Positions 25,197-33,338 of a stretch of DNA of 64,000 bases are shown in pieces. The DNA comes from Neoroseomonas rubea (GTDB lineage: Bacteria > Pseudomonadota > Alphaproteobacteria > Acetobacterales > Acetobacteraceae). The stretch covers positions 1 to 64,000 of the forward strand of contig NZ_JACADQ010000002.1 of NCBI RefSeq assembly GCF_016106015.1, in the 5' to 3' direction. How positions within the stretch are numbered: position 1 is the stretch's first letter; every line of letters starts with the position of its first letter. Both the position numbers and the translations under genes were made by a program. The notes under the pieces were generated by a model that did no database searches, was not told the origin of the DNA, and saw only the letters and a program-made list of their open reading frames with translations.

Positions 25197-26057
25197 TCAC
25201 GCCGGGGGGGCCGCACCGATCAGCCGAAGGAGCTCGTCCGGGATAGGCTCGCCCGCGATGTGATCGAACATTGCGTGAAGCTCCCCTCGCAGCCAAATCT
25301 CGAAGGCGCCGTCCGACGCCGGTGCAGTGCGCGCACGCGCCCGCGGCCGACCGTGTGGCGCTGTCGCATCGCGCTTCAGGCGGTCATGTCCCTTTTCGTC
25401 AGCCATGGCGTCATGGGAGGAACGTCCCGACGCGGCCGTCGCGGCAGGCAGCCTTGGCTTCGTCGTCGGTGACGCGCCGCTCATGAGAAGCGCGCCCTTC
25501 GCGCGCCGACTGCCTCCCGCGCCAAGGAGCAACACCTCGAGCCGACGTCGCGCACGGAAGACCCGGCATTTGGCGGTGCCGACGGCACAGCCCATGGCTA
25601 CCGCGACCTCCTGGTAGCTGAGCCCCTGGACGGACACCATCACCAACGCCATGCGTTGGTCCGCCGGCAAACGGGCGAGGTGCGCGCGGAGTTCCTGCAG
25701 TGCAAGATTGTCTTCCTGATTGGGCGGGCGCGACAGCGCTTCAGGTGGGGCGTCGTCGACGTCTACCGTCTCCCGGGCTCGCCGCCGGTCCGAAAGGAAC
25801 CGGTTGCGCAGGATGCGAGACATCCATGCGCCAAAATTCGTACCAGGCGTGAAGCTTGCTTTCGCAGCCAAAGCACTCGTGACTGCTGCCTGTACCAAGT
25901 CGTCGGCATCGGCGCGATTGCGGGTCAAGGCGAGGGCTTGCACCCGCAATCGTGGCAGAACGGCGACGAGGTCATCAGCAAACCGTTCCGGTTGCTGCGC
26001 TTCGGCAGGAAGGTTGGCGTTTCGCCGTAGGGCGGGGGCGTCGATATCAAATTGCAT
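25197..26057 (-). CDS. EcfG-like ECF sigma factor with C-terminal NepR-like segment
   Basis: Residues about 25-185 are an ECF sigma factor: region 2 (ADADDLVQAAVTSALAA through GAWMSRILRNRFLSDRRR) and region 4 (LPADQRMALVMVSVQGLSYQEVAVAMGCAVGTAKCRVFRAR), closest in style to EcfG, the alphaproteobacterial general-stress sigma. After a basic, low-complexity linker (about 190-250), residues 252-281 read FEIWLRGELHAMFDHIAGEP followed by IPDELLRLI, matching the helix-EPxPD-helix core of NepR, the anti-sigma that sequesters EcfG. Both parts are in one uninterrupted frame of 286 codons. An internal ATG at 25406 would give a 69-residue NepR-sized product but has no ribosome site. No phyR or separate nepR is in the window. 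Confidence 0.85.
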   Translation of the reverse strand: MQFDIDAPALRRNANLPAEAQQPERFADDLVAVLPRLRVQALALTRNRADADDLVQAAVTSALAAKASFTPGTNFGAWMSRILRNRFLSDRRRARETVDVDDAPPEALSRPPNQEDNLALQELRAHLARLPADQRMALVMVSVQGLSYQEVAVAMGCAVGTAKCRVFRARRRLEVLLLGAGGSRRAKGALLMSGASPTTKPRLPAATAASGRSSHDAMADEKGHDRLKRDATAPHGRPRARARTAPASDGAFEIWLRGELHAMFDHIAGEPIPDELLRLIGAAPPA

Positions 26058-27157
26058 TTGAACCCAATGCGCGAACGTGGCGCATGGTTGCGTCGTCTAT
26101 GGTCAGATCTGACATCGAGGTCTTCGGTGAGGGAGATGCGATCGGTGCTGACAAAGATCATCCACCGGGCCTTGGTGTCTCTAATGATTCGCGGTTCCTT
26201 GCGCCGCGGTCAGTCCTTGCCATGGTCGTGCGGCGCACGCGGCGCATCATCGGGAGACACGTGGCATTTCCAACTGGGCCCGCTGACCGTTACCGGCTCC
26301 CGCGCCAAGCCAAGACCCGTAAGGTGACGCGTTGCTCGCCGGCTGGCGAAGGCAACCGTTTCGTTCCTGGGGGAGCAAAGGTAGCTGACCTGGTAGAAGG
26401 AGGCGGGCCAGGCGCCCGAAACTCCGTGTACGCAAGTCGCCGGCGATCGGCTTCGGGCCACGCAACGTCCTGACAGCGCACCCGATCCCGGGCTTGGCGC
26501 GCTGTCATCATCCCTCGATGCAACTCCCGCGCTTGGTCGCCGTTGAACTCCGCAGGATCCGACTGCTGCGTGGTGCGCGCACCTTCAACATCCAACACGC
26601 CGTCCGTAGCCCACGATGCCGCTGACGACGTTGCCCGCACACTGAGGACTGCCGAAGCGCTTGCTCTATGCCGAGGACCATTCGTCCTCTGTTCGATCGT
26701 CGCCGCGCTGGCCCGAAGAGGACATGTCCATGACCGAACTCCGAATTCCCATCGTGAACCCTGCACTTCCTGGCGTCGCGCCTTGCGCGGGCTCGAGCGA
26801 GGGAACCGTTGGGAGTCCGCCCGGCACTGCAGCCGAGCGCGCGATCGCTCTGGCCGTCGGAACCAGCAATTCGGGGGCATACCGTGCGCAGTCGGATGGT
26901 CAAACAGGAAGCCCATCGGGCACATCCATCAGCCGAGGCATTGACCGAGCTATCGGGCCGACCTCCTGCATACACTGAACCGCACCCACAGCTTGCACGG
27001 GCAAGCCTAGAGGCGTGCCCTGCGCCAAGTGATCGACACCCACGGTCGCCGAGGTCGGTGACGAAACCGCGAAACCGGCGCGGCATACGGGCCGCGTGAG
27101 GCCGTGGTCTCTCCCGCGCTTCGGCATTACCGCACTCCCCTCGGGTAGGACCGTATC
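26058..27157. other. 1.1-kb stretch without a supported gene
   Basis: Open frames of 70-210 codons exist on both strands but overlap one another, lack ribosome sites, and give Arg/Ser/Pro-rich products without domains. It lies between the sigma gene and the Wzy gene and must hold the promoters of both. I found no GCAAC or GGAAC element at the right spacing before the sigma gene. Group II intron domain V and transposase motifs were looked for and not seen. Confidence 0.45.
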
Positions 27158-28465
27158 GTGCGCGATCAGCTCTTCAACTCCGCCCCCACGAAGCGCCTAG
27201 CATGGCTGGCTACGGTGCTGTGCGTCATCGGGCTGATCATAACTCTGAGTGGATCCTCGTGGGGTGCATGGATGTTCCTCCTGGCATGGGGATTGGTTGC
27301 CGCACCGTACGTTGACCTCTGCGCGCGCCTCGTGTTTCGCGCGCCGGGCATCTGGTTGGTACCGACCTTCGCTCTCCTCTCCGTGGTGTGGTCCCAAGCG
27401 TCTGGCGTCACGCTGCGGGCGGCTGTCCAACTCGCATTAACCGTTGGCATCGCCTCATTGGCAGCGGGCCTTTTGCGGCCACGTGCCTTTGTCTCGGCTA
27501 TGTCTGTCAGCCTGCTGTTTGGCGCCGTGCTATCGCTTGCCTTCGGCCGCTATGGCGTCGATGGCATGACAGGCTCAACGGTCTTCCTGGGGATCTTTGC
27601 AAGCAAGAACACCATGGCACTGTTCATGTCGTTGCTCGCAATCTTCTCGGCTGCCGTGATCTTGGATCGCGGCCAGACCGTGCCCCTCAGGTTGATCGCC
27701 ACGGTATCCTTCCTTCTCAGTATTCCGCTGCTTGTCCTCGCGCGCTCTGCTGGCGCGCTGCTGACGACCGTTGCGTCTCTTGGTGTTCTTGCCCTCATGG
27801 CTGCCGTTGCGTGCCTGAATACGCGCGAGCGCCTCGTTGTCGGCACAAGCCTTGGTGTTCTCGTCGTACCGGCAGTGGGGATCGTCCTGCTCCTTGCGAT
27901 GAGTGGCGTGTTGGACGAGGTGATGACCGGCTTCGTGACCGAAGTACTGGGAAAGGACGCGACGATGACGGGTCGCACGCTTCTCTGGCGCACGGCATGG
28001 GCTGAGATCGGCAGGCATCCGATGCTTGGGGTCGGGTACTACGCCTTCTGGTTGCAGGGGAATCCACTTGTGGAGTCGATATGGCGTGATTTCGGGATCG
28101 GCTCTCGCATGGGATTCCACTTCCACAACACGGTGTTGGAGGTGGCGGTCGAGCTCGGCTGGTTCGGCGTAATCGCGTTGCTGCTCACCTCTTGCCTCGC
28201 CCTTCAGCGTGTCTATCGCTTGGCAATGGTCGACCAGACCCCGGCTACGGCTGCCTTTGTCGCGGTGCTCTTTTGCCTCGGGGCGCGAAGCTTTGCCGAA
28301 GTGGACGCGCCGTATCCATTCGCGATCGGGACCTTCCTGCTCTTCGTCATGGCCGCGTACGGAGCCGACTTTGCACGCGCCTCGCGAAGAAGCGCCATGG
28401 GTCCCTCGAAGGCACTGGTTCCGTCATACCCAACGACGTCGTGCTCTCCGCCGGGATGCGTCTGA
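27158..28465 (+). CDS. O-antigen ligase/polymerase family protein (Wzy, ExoQ-like)
   Basis: This 435-residue membrane protein has about 11-12 hydrophobic helices and a long periplasmic loop (about 265-330) containing GRTLLWRTAWAEIGRHPMLG and HFHNTVLEVAVELGWFG, the signature of the O-antigen ligase/polymerase family. Next to ExoA-, ExoP- and ExoY-like genes it should polymerise repeat units in the periplasm, like ExoQ of succinoglycan synthesis. The GTG at 27158 has TAGGA about eight bases upstream. Its TGA overlaps the ATG of the following glycosyltransferase (TGATG at 28463-28467). Confidence 0.9.
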   Translation: MRDQLFNSAPTKRLAWLATVLCVIGLIITLSGSSWGAWMFLLAWGLVAAPYVDLCARLVFRAPGIWLVPTFALLSVVWSQASGVTLRAAVQLALTVGIASLAAGLLRPRAFVSAMSVSLLFGAVLSLAFGRYGVDGMTGSTVFLGIFASKNTMALFMSLLAIFSAAVILDRGQTVPLRLIATVSFLLSIPLLVLARSAGALLTTVASLGVLALMAAVACLNTRERLVVGTSLGVLVVPAVGIVLLLAMSGVLDEVMTGFVTEVLGKDATMTGRTLLWRTAWAEIGRHPMLGVGYYAFWLQGNPLVESIWRDFGIGSRMGFHFHNTVLEVAVELGWFGVIALLLTSCLALQRVYRLAMVDQTPATAAFVAVLFCLGARSFAEVDAPYPFAIGTFLLFVMAAYGADFARASRRSAMGPSKALVPSYPTTSCSPPGCV

Positions 28466-29592
28466 TGGTCGAACGTGAATCGGAACCGAAAGGCCAGGGC
28501 GTGACTTCACCTCACTGCGCCTGGGTGCTGTCTGGCGCTTATACGCCGCCGTCTCAGGACGATAAGCTAGGCCCGAGGACTGAATTTCAGGCCTATCTGA
28601 CGCGGTTTGGCGGTCGGCTGTTCTCACTATCCTCGCTCGGGGGAACGGGTCGCCACATCCCTGGGCTGCTGCGGCGGCGCCTACCCCGTCTGCGCCTCGC
28701 GTCGCTGGTGCTGGCACGTGGAAGCGGCTTCGATGCAATCCTGGCATCAGGGGAGGATATCGGAATCCCGCTTGCCCTCCTTTCCCTTACGCGCCGCTCC
28801 CGCATCCCCATCCACATGATGTTCCATGGGCATCACCTCGAATCGCGAAAGCTACGACTTATCGCACCGATCCTGCAGCACCTGCGGCATGTTCACTTCC
28901 ATTGCCTATCGGAATCTTTGCGTGTCCGGACTCAAGCAGTCCTGGGCATTCCGGATGAGCGATGCCACGCGACGGGATATGGAGTAGATACGCGGTACTA
29001 CGCCGGAACTCCCTTCGTGCCTGACGGGCCAATCGCGAGCGCGGGTGCTGCCAATCGTGACTATGCGACGCTCGTCGATGCCGTGCGCGACCTTCCAGTC
29101 ACTCTTCGCATCGCTGCCGATAGCACCTGGGTCCCGGTCGCGACGAAAGAGGCCTCGCCGCAATTGCCGCCGAATGTGGAGATGCGTTCCTACGGGAACT
29201 ATGCGGGTCTCCGCGAGCTCTACCGGCGCGCCCGCCTCGTTGTCGTTCCCTTGCATCCTGCGCGGCATGCCTGCGGATATGCCGTCATCGCGGAAGCGAT
29301 GGCGATGGGCCGGGCCGTGATCGCGACACTGACGGAAGTCCCGCCGGATTTCCTCGTTCCGGGCATCAGCGGCCTGTTCACCCAGCCGCATGACGTGGAG
29401 GGGTTACGCGCGACCATCCAGCGCCTGCTCGACGCTCCAGAGGAGGCTGCCGAAATGGGACGAAATGCGCGCACCGCGATGGAGCAGAGCCACAGTCTTG
29501 AAGCCTACTGCGATCGCCTGGAGAAGGTCGTCGCAAATTCGATCGGCAAATCAAGCTTCTCAACGGGACCTGTGAGTGACAGGAGCGGTTGA
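28465..29592 (+). CDS. Family 4 glycosyltransferase
   Basis: This 375-residue GT-B protein has an N-terminal acceptor domain and a C-terminal donor domain with the retaining-transferase signature VVPLHPARHACGYAVIAEAMAMGRAVIATLTEVPPDFL (about 260-297, Glu in AEAMAMG) and ENV-like GLFTQPHDVEGLRA. It should add a sugar from a nucleotide-sugar donor at the cytoplasmic face. I place the start at the ATG overlapping the wzy stop; ATG 28456 and GTG 28441 are in-frame alternatives. The open frame back to 28192 lies over wzy. Its 3' end overlaps that of the convergent glycosyltransferase gene by 33 nt. Confidence 0.85.
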   Translation: MVERESEPKGQGVTSPHCAWVLSGAYTPPSQDDKLGPRTEFQAYLTRFGGRLFSLSSLGGTGRHIPGLLRRRLPRLRLASLVLARGSGFDAILASGEDIGIPLALLSLTRRSRIPIHMMFHGHHLESRKLRLIAPILQHLRHVHFHCLSESLRVRTQAVLGIPDERCHATGYGVDTRYYAGTPFVPDGPIASAGAANRDYATLVDAVRDLPVTLRIAADSTWVPVATKEASPQLPPNVEMRSYGNYAGLRELYRRARLVVVPLHPARHACGYAVIAEAMAMGRAVIATLTEVPPDFLVPGISGLFTQPHDVEGLRATIQRLLDAPEEAAEMGRNARTAMEQSHSLEAYCDRLEKVVANSIGKSSFSTGPVSDRSG

Positions 29593-30756
29593 GGCGGCTG
29601 CATGCTGCTTTGGGCGTCGGATGCACAAAGCTGCAGCAAGCCGTTCGCCGTCCTGGCCCTCGTCCAGCCAGGCGCTGCGCTCGACCCGGGCGACCTGCGC
29701 CGCAGCCTCCGCATATGCGTCTGGTCGCAGCTCCGAGAAGTGTCGGAGCAGGTCGACCGCGAGTGGCTCCGCCAGCAACATGCCAGCGCCCTGCGTCGCC
29801 AGCCAACGCCCGGTCTCTACCGCCGCGAGCGCGATCGGCACAACGCCGTGGTAACCGCCCTCATAAAGTCGGTTCGGAAGCAACCAGCGGGAGTTCCCGT
29901 CAGCCTCAAAGAAGTCAATCGACCACACGAAGTGCACGGCGCCGTAGATGGCGGCAAGATCCTTCCGGCGATCATACGCGCCGAGGAAGCGCAGCCCTGG
30001 TGTCGTCGCGACAATGGAGTCGAAATCCGGGATGGCGGCATAGGATGGACGACCACGGAGATCCACCACGACCTTCCCGGGCAGCTGCCGCACCAGTGCA
30101 GCAAGAAGATCGAGACTACGCCGGCACCGCAGCACACCGAACAATCCGATGCGCCATGGCGGCCCCGTGGGCTTCAATGAGCGCGTCGGAAGCGAAGTAA
30201 GGTCACTTCGCAGGACCTTGTTCTCGACCAGGCAGATCGGAGGGAGGCGCTGACCATGCACTACGGCCAGATGCTCACGGACGAAGGCGGTTGAGCTGAC
30301 GATCAGAAGATCGGTCGCGAGCAGCAGTCGCCGCTCCAGCCACCGCAACGCAAAACCGATCGGTGATCGCACGACCATCAGCCTATGGATATCGAGGCAT
30401 TCATAGGCCAGCACCGCATCGGGTGCGTGCTGCTCGCGCGCGCTCCGGGCCAGTACCAGCATCTCCAGTTGCCGCGCGATGACGACTGTCGCGCCGACCA
30501 TGTGCAGTTGAAGCCGGCGAAGCAGAAGTCGCGCACGAAGTACCGACCAGGCGCGATGGCCGAGTTTCGAATCCACCGTTCGCCCCAGGCTGATGGCGGG
30601 CCAGCCTCCGACCTCTGCCGGCGCTGCGCCGGTACGGTGATAGCCGATCACGACGGCAGCCGTGAGGTAGGGGCGCAGCATATCGAGCCGTCGCAGCACG
30701 GCGGGATCACCGAGGTCGTGTACGAGATATACAAGGCGCATGTACGACGGACGCAT
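29560..30756 (-). CDS. Glycosyltransferase (GT-B type)
   Basis: The 398-residue product starts with MRLVYLVHDLGDPAVLRRLDML after four residues, typical of the first Rossmann domain of GT-B transferases. It contains IGLFGVLRCRRSLDLLAALV (start of the second domain, about residue 215) and FLGAYDRRKDLAAIYGAVHFVWS followed by LLPNRLYEGGYHGVVPIAL, the donor-site region with a conserved Glu. The start is the ATG at 30756, which overlaps the flippase stop as TAATG; the open frame further upstream lies inside the flippase gene. It forms a two-gene minus-strand operon with that flippase. Confidence 0.82.
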   Translation of the reverse strand: MRPSYMRLVYLVHDLGDPAVLRRLDMLRPYLTAAVVIGYHRTGAAPAEVGGWPAISLGRTVDSKLGHRAWSVLRARLLLRRLQLHMVGATVVIARQLEMLVLARSAREQHAPDAVLAYECLDIHRLMVVRSPIGFALRWLERRLLLATDLLIVSSTAFVREHLAVVHGQRLPPICLVENKVLRSDLTSLPTRSLKPTGPPWRIGLFGVLRCRRSLDLLAALVRQLPGKVVVDLRGRPSYAAIPDFDSIVATTPGLRFLGAYDRRKDLAAIYGAVHFVWSIDFFEADGNSRWLLPNRLYEGGYHGVVPIALAAVETGRWLATQGAGMLLAEPLAVDLLRHFSELRPDAYAEAAAQVARVERSAWLDEGQDGERLAAALCIRRPKQHAAASTAPVTHRSR

Positions 30757-32309
30757 TACGCACGGCAAGGCGGCTGCGCGGCAAGCCTTACGCCGCAGAT
30801 GTGGCGCCACGATCGCCGCATCTGCGCTACCCCGACGATCATTCCCACGGCCGCGGCAGTAGTGCTGGCTGCCAGCGCCACCACGACAGACAGGCCAATG
30901 TTCGGCTGTTCGACGTTCCAGGTAAAGCCGAGTACCAACCAGCGGGTGCAGGCTGCAGCGGCGATCATCGTAAGGAATGGCGCCACCGCGTGCGCCGTGT
31001 GGATCTGCAATGCTAGACCACTAGCATCATTGCGCGTCATCACCGCGAGCATCGCGACTCCTATGAGAATTTGTACGGCGACAGCAACTGCGCTGGCGAG
31101 CGCCCCGTAGTGGGCGCCGATGGCAACTAGCACTGCACCGATGATGATCATGAACGCAAAGCGGAGGAAGAGACCCCCGTTGCGGCCGCTGACCGACAGC
31201 AACGCCGCATGGACGCTGCCGATCGCTCGGCCATAGCCGCTGACTGCCAGCACCGCGGCGACCGGCGCGGCCGCGATCCAGGCAGGCCCGAGCATGATGC
31301 CAATCACCAAATCCGCACTCACAGCAAAGCCGGCCGCCAGCGCACCGCAGGTCGCGGATACAATGGTCAGCGCCTGGCGAAGCCCCGCTGTCCGTGCTGG
31401 CACCGTAGTCCGCGCGGCGAAGTCTGGTTGGAACAGTGAGGTGGCAAGTGTGGTGGAAAGACTTCCGAAGGCCGACTCAATCCTCTTGGCGAGGTTGAAC
31501 AGAGCGAAGGGCAGCGGACCGGCGATTGCGCCCACCAGAAGCTGATCCAACTGATTGTTGGCCGCTGCGCAGAAGCGCACCGCGGAGGCAGCAAGCCCCT
31601 CCGGAAGCATCGCTCTCAGGCAGGCGCCATTCCATCGCGGCCTGCGCAGCGTGCCGGTACCGAGGACTGTTGCAAGGGCGCTGCCGATGGAGTGCCCCAG
31701 CGTGTAGGCTGCTAGGCCGAGCGTCGGCTGCCCGGCTGCGAGAATGAGGAGGCCGATCGTGGTGGCGCCGAGACTCCCGACCAGGCCCCTCGCCGCGAGA
31801 CGCGCATACGCCCCGCGCCGAGCAAGCTCGGCTTGCGGTTGCAGCAGCGCGAGGTCGATCGGAATCCGCAGGCCAATAAGCAGGAGCAACAGCAGCTCAG
31901 CCCCTCCAGGCTCCAAGCCGGCCATGGAAAGCAGCGCCGTCAATGCGAAGCCATAGATCGGGAGCAGTAGGAGCCCACTCAGGAGGAACGCTGCCAGCGC
32001 CGCGGCCTGGCACCGTATCTGTCCCGACCGGCGACTTAGCAACGCCTCGTAGAGTCCGGGCAGGCCACATGCTTTCAGAAGCTCCGCTAACGATACAGCC
32101 AGGGCAAACCGCGCAATGATCTCCGGCCCAAGCACGCGCGCGAAGACGACGAAGACGGCGAGCGGCAGCACAATCGACGTGCCGCCGCTGAGAACTGACC
32201 ACGCCGCGCCACGGGCATAGCCGCCGCCTCGGTTGAAATCAGTGCGCAACGGACAGGCGAGCGCTCGCTGCGTCGAGCGCGCTCCAATGCATGCTTTCGA
32301 TACGGCCAA
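30756..32309 (-). CDS. Wzx-type polysaccharide flippase (second copy)
   Basis: This 517-residue protein has about 12-14 membrane helices starting near residue 35 (AAWSVLSGGTSIVLPLAVFVVFARVLGP) and the MOP-family pattern of polysaccharide transporters, including PFALFNLAKRIESAFGSLS in the middle. It should translocate a lipid-linked glycan. The first 30 residues are hydrophilic, and the TTG at 32309 is only a tentative start; a later start close to the first helix is possible. It is clearly different in sequence from the flippase at 22417-24036, so it is not a recent duplicate. It is coupled to the downstream glycosyltransferase. Confidence 0.82.
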   Translation of the reverse strand: MAVSKACIGARSTQRALACPLRTDFNRGGGYARGAAWSVLSGGTSIVLPLAVFVVFARVLGPEIIARFALAVSLAELLKACGLPGLYEALLSRRSGQIRCQAAALAAFLLSGLLLLPIYGFALTALLSMAGLEPGGAELLLLLLIGLRIPIDLALLQPQAELARRGAYARLAARGLVGSLGATTIGLLILAAGQPTLGLAAYTLGHSIGSALATVLGTGTLRRPRWNGACLRAMLPEGLAASAVRFCAAANNQLDQLLVGAIAGPLPFALFNLAKRIESAFGSLSTTLATSLFQPDFAARTTVPARTAGLRQALTIVSATCGALAAGFAVSADLVIGIMLGPAWIAAAPVAAVLAVSGYGRAIGSVHAALLSVSGRNGGLFLRFAFMIIIGAVLVAIGAHYGALASAVAVAVQILIGVAMLAVMTRNDASGLALQIHTAHAVAPFLTMIAAAACTRWLVLGFTWNVEQPNIGLSVVVALAASTTAAAVGMIVGVAQMRRSWRHICGVRLAAQPPCRA

Positions 32310-33338
32310 GTGACAAGCGGACTTCTTGTGCCAGGACCTCTGCCAGCATGCCGTGTGTTGATCGAGCAGCGCGGTCCGGCAGGGTACGGCGGCGTGAGCC
32401 GTGGAGATCGCGGGTGTAATGGGCCCTCGTCAGAACCCGGATCGAGGCGTGACTGATGGCTCGCCGTAGGTCGCACCGTCGTGGATCCTGCACGCGTCGC
32501 GGTCTGCTCGATCCATTGTGGTAGCGGCCGCAGTCCCCGGTGCTGTCTTCGGCGTTCGCGCAGCATGAGGGCACGGCAACTCGGTGGGCGGGGTGATCCT
32601 GATGTTCGACCTTCTGCGCGTGGCTGCTTGCGTCGGGGGGGGTGCCTGTGCACGGCGCCTCATTCTGCCGAAGGCGACGTTGACATGTGCAAGCATGGTC
32701 TGGAGGGTGCCGACGAGCGTGACCGGTGCAGCGGAGGCCACAGAGCCACCGGTCGCAGCGCCGATCATCCGGAAAAGCCGTTCCTGCGCAGAACTCGCCG
32801 TATGGTGCGGTCGCGATCACACAGGCCCGCAGTGAGGCAGGCCGCTTCGCGTTGCAGGCGACTGAAATGCAGCGCCAAGATATCCGCTGGCTGACCCGAG
32901 CATGACGCGCCACGCTGCTCCAAAGTGGGCTCGTGATGCGTTTTGCGCAGTACAGCGCACCAGCCCCTGCTGCTTCGACAGTGCCTTCCATGAGGCTCCC
33001 TGGCTTTGAGGCGACACAAGCCGCCGTCCGACGCATCTTCTGCCGCCCAGCGAGTCGAGGCAGCGAACAGCGATCTAGCGTTTCACCCCGCCAAGGGTTG
33101 CCGCCCCATCACTCGAAATTCCGCGCCCGTGCTTGTGCGATGGGCGATGCAAACATTCTGCGCGCCGGGCGTTGTGGCGGTGAATCGCTATCGGATGCGT
33201 GCTGGAACTCCGGCCGTATCGATCATCCGGGCTGGGAGGTTCAATCGTGCAGAGTATTCCGAGAATCAGCCCGCCTTCGTCGCAGCACACGCCTGTTCAG
33301 GGGCGTCGTCTGAAGCACCGTTCGCGGTAGACCGCACC
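32310..33338. other. 1-kb stretch without a supported gene
   Basis: This gap lies between the divergent flippase gene and the DGQHR-type gene. Frames on both strands are short or Arg/Ala/Ser-rich without domains. The open frame of the downstream gene extends back to 33006, but those 110 codons look non-coding. Promoters for both directions must be here, but none matches the stress motif. Confidence 0.4.

Noticed and set aside
26290-27099. Open frames on both strands between sigma gene and wzy
   Set aside because: Mutually overlapping, no ribosome sites, Arg/Ser/Pro-rich and no domain. Intron or transposase motifs were looked for and not found.
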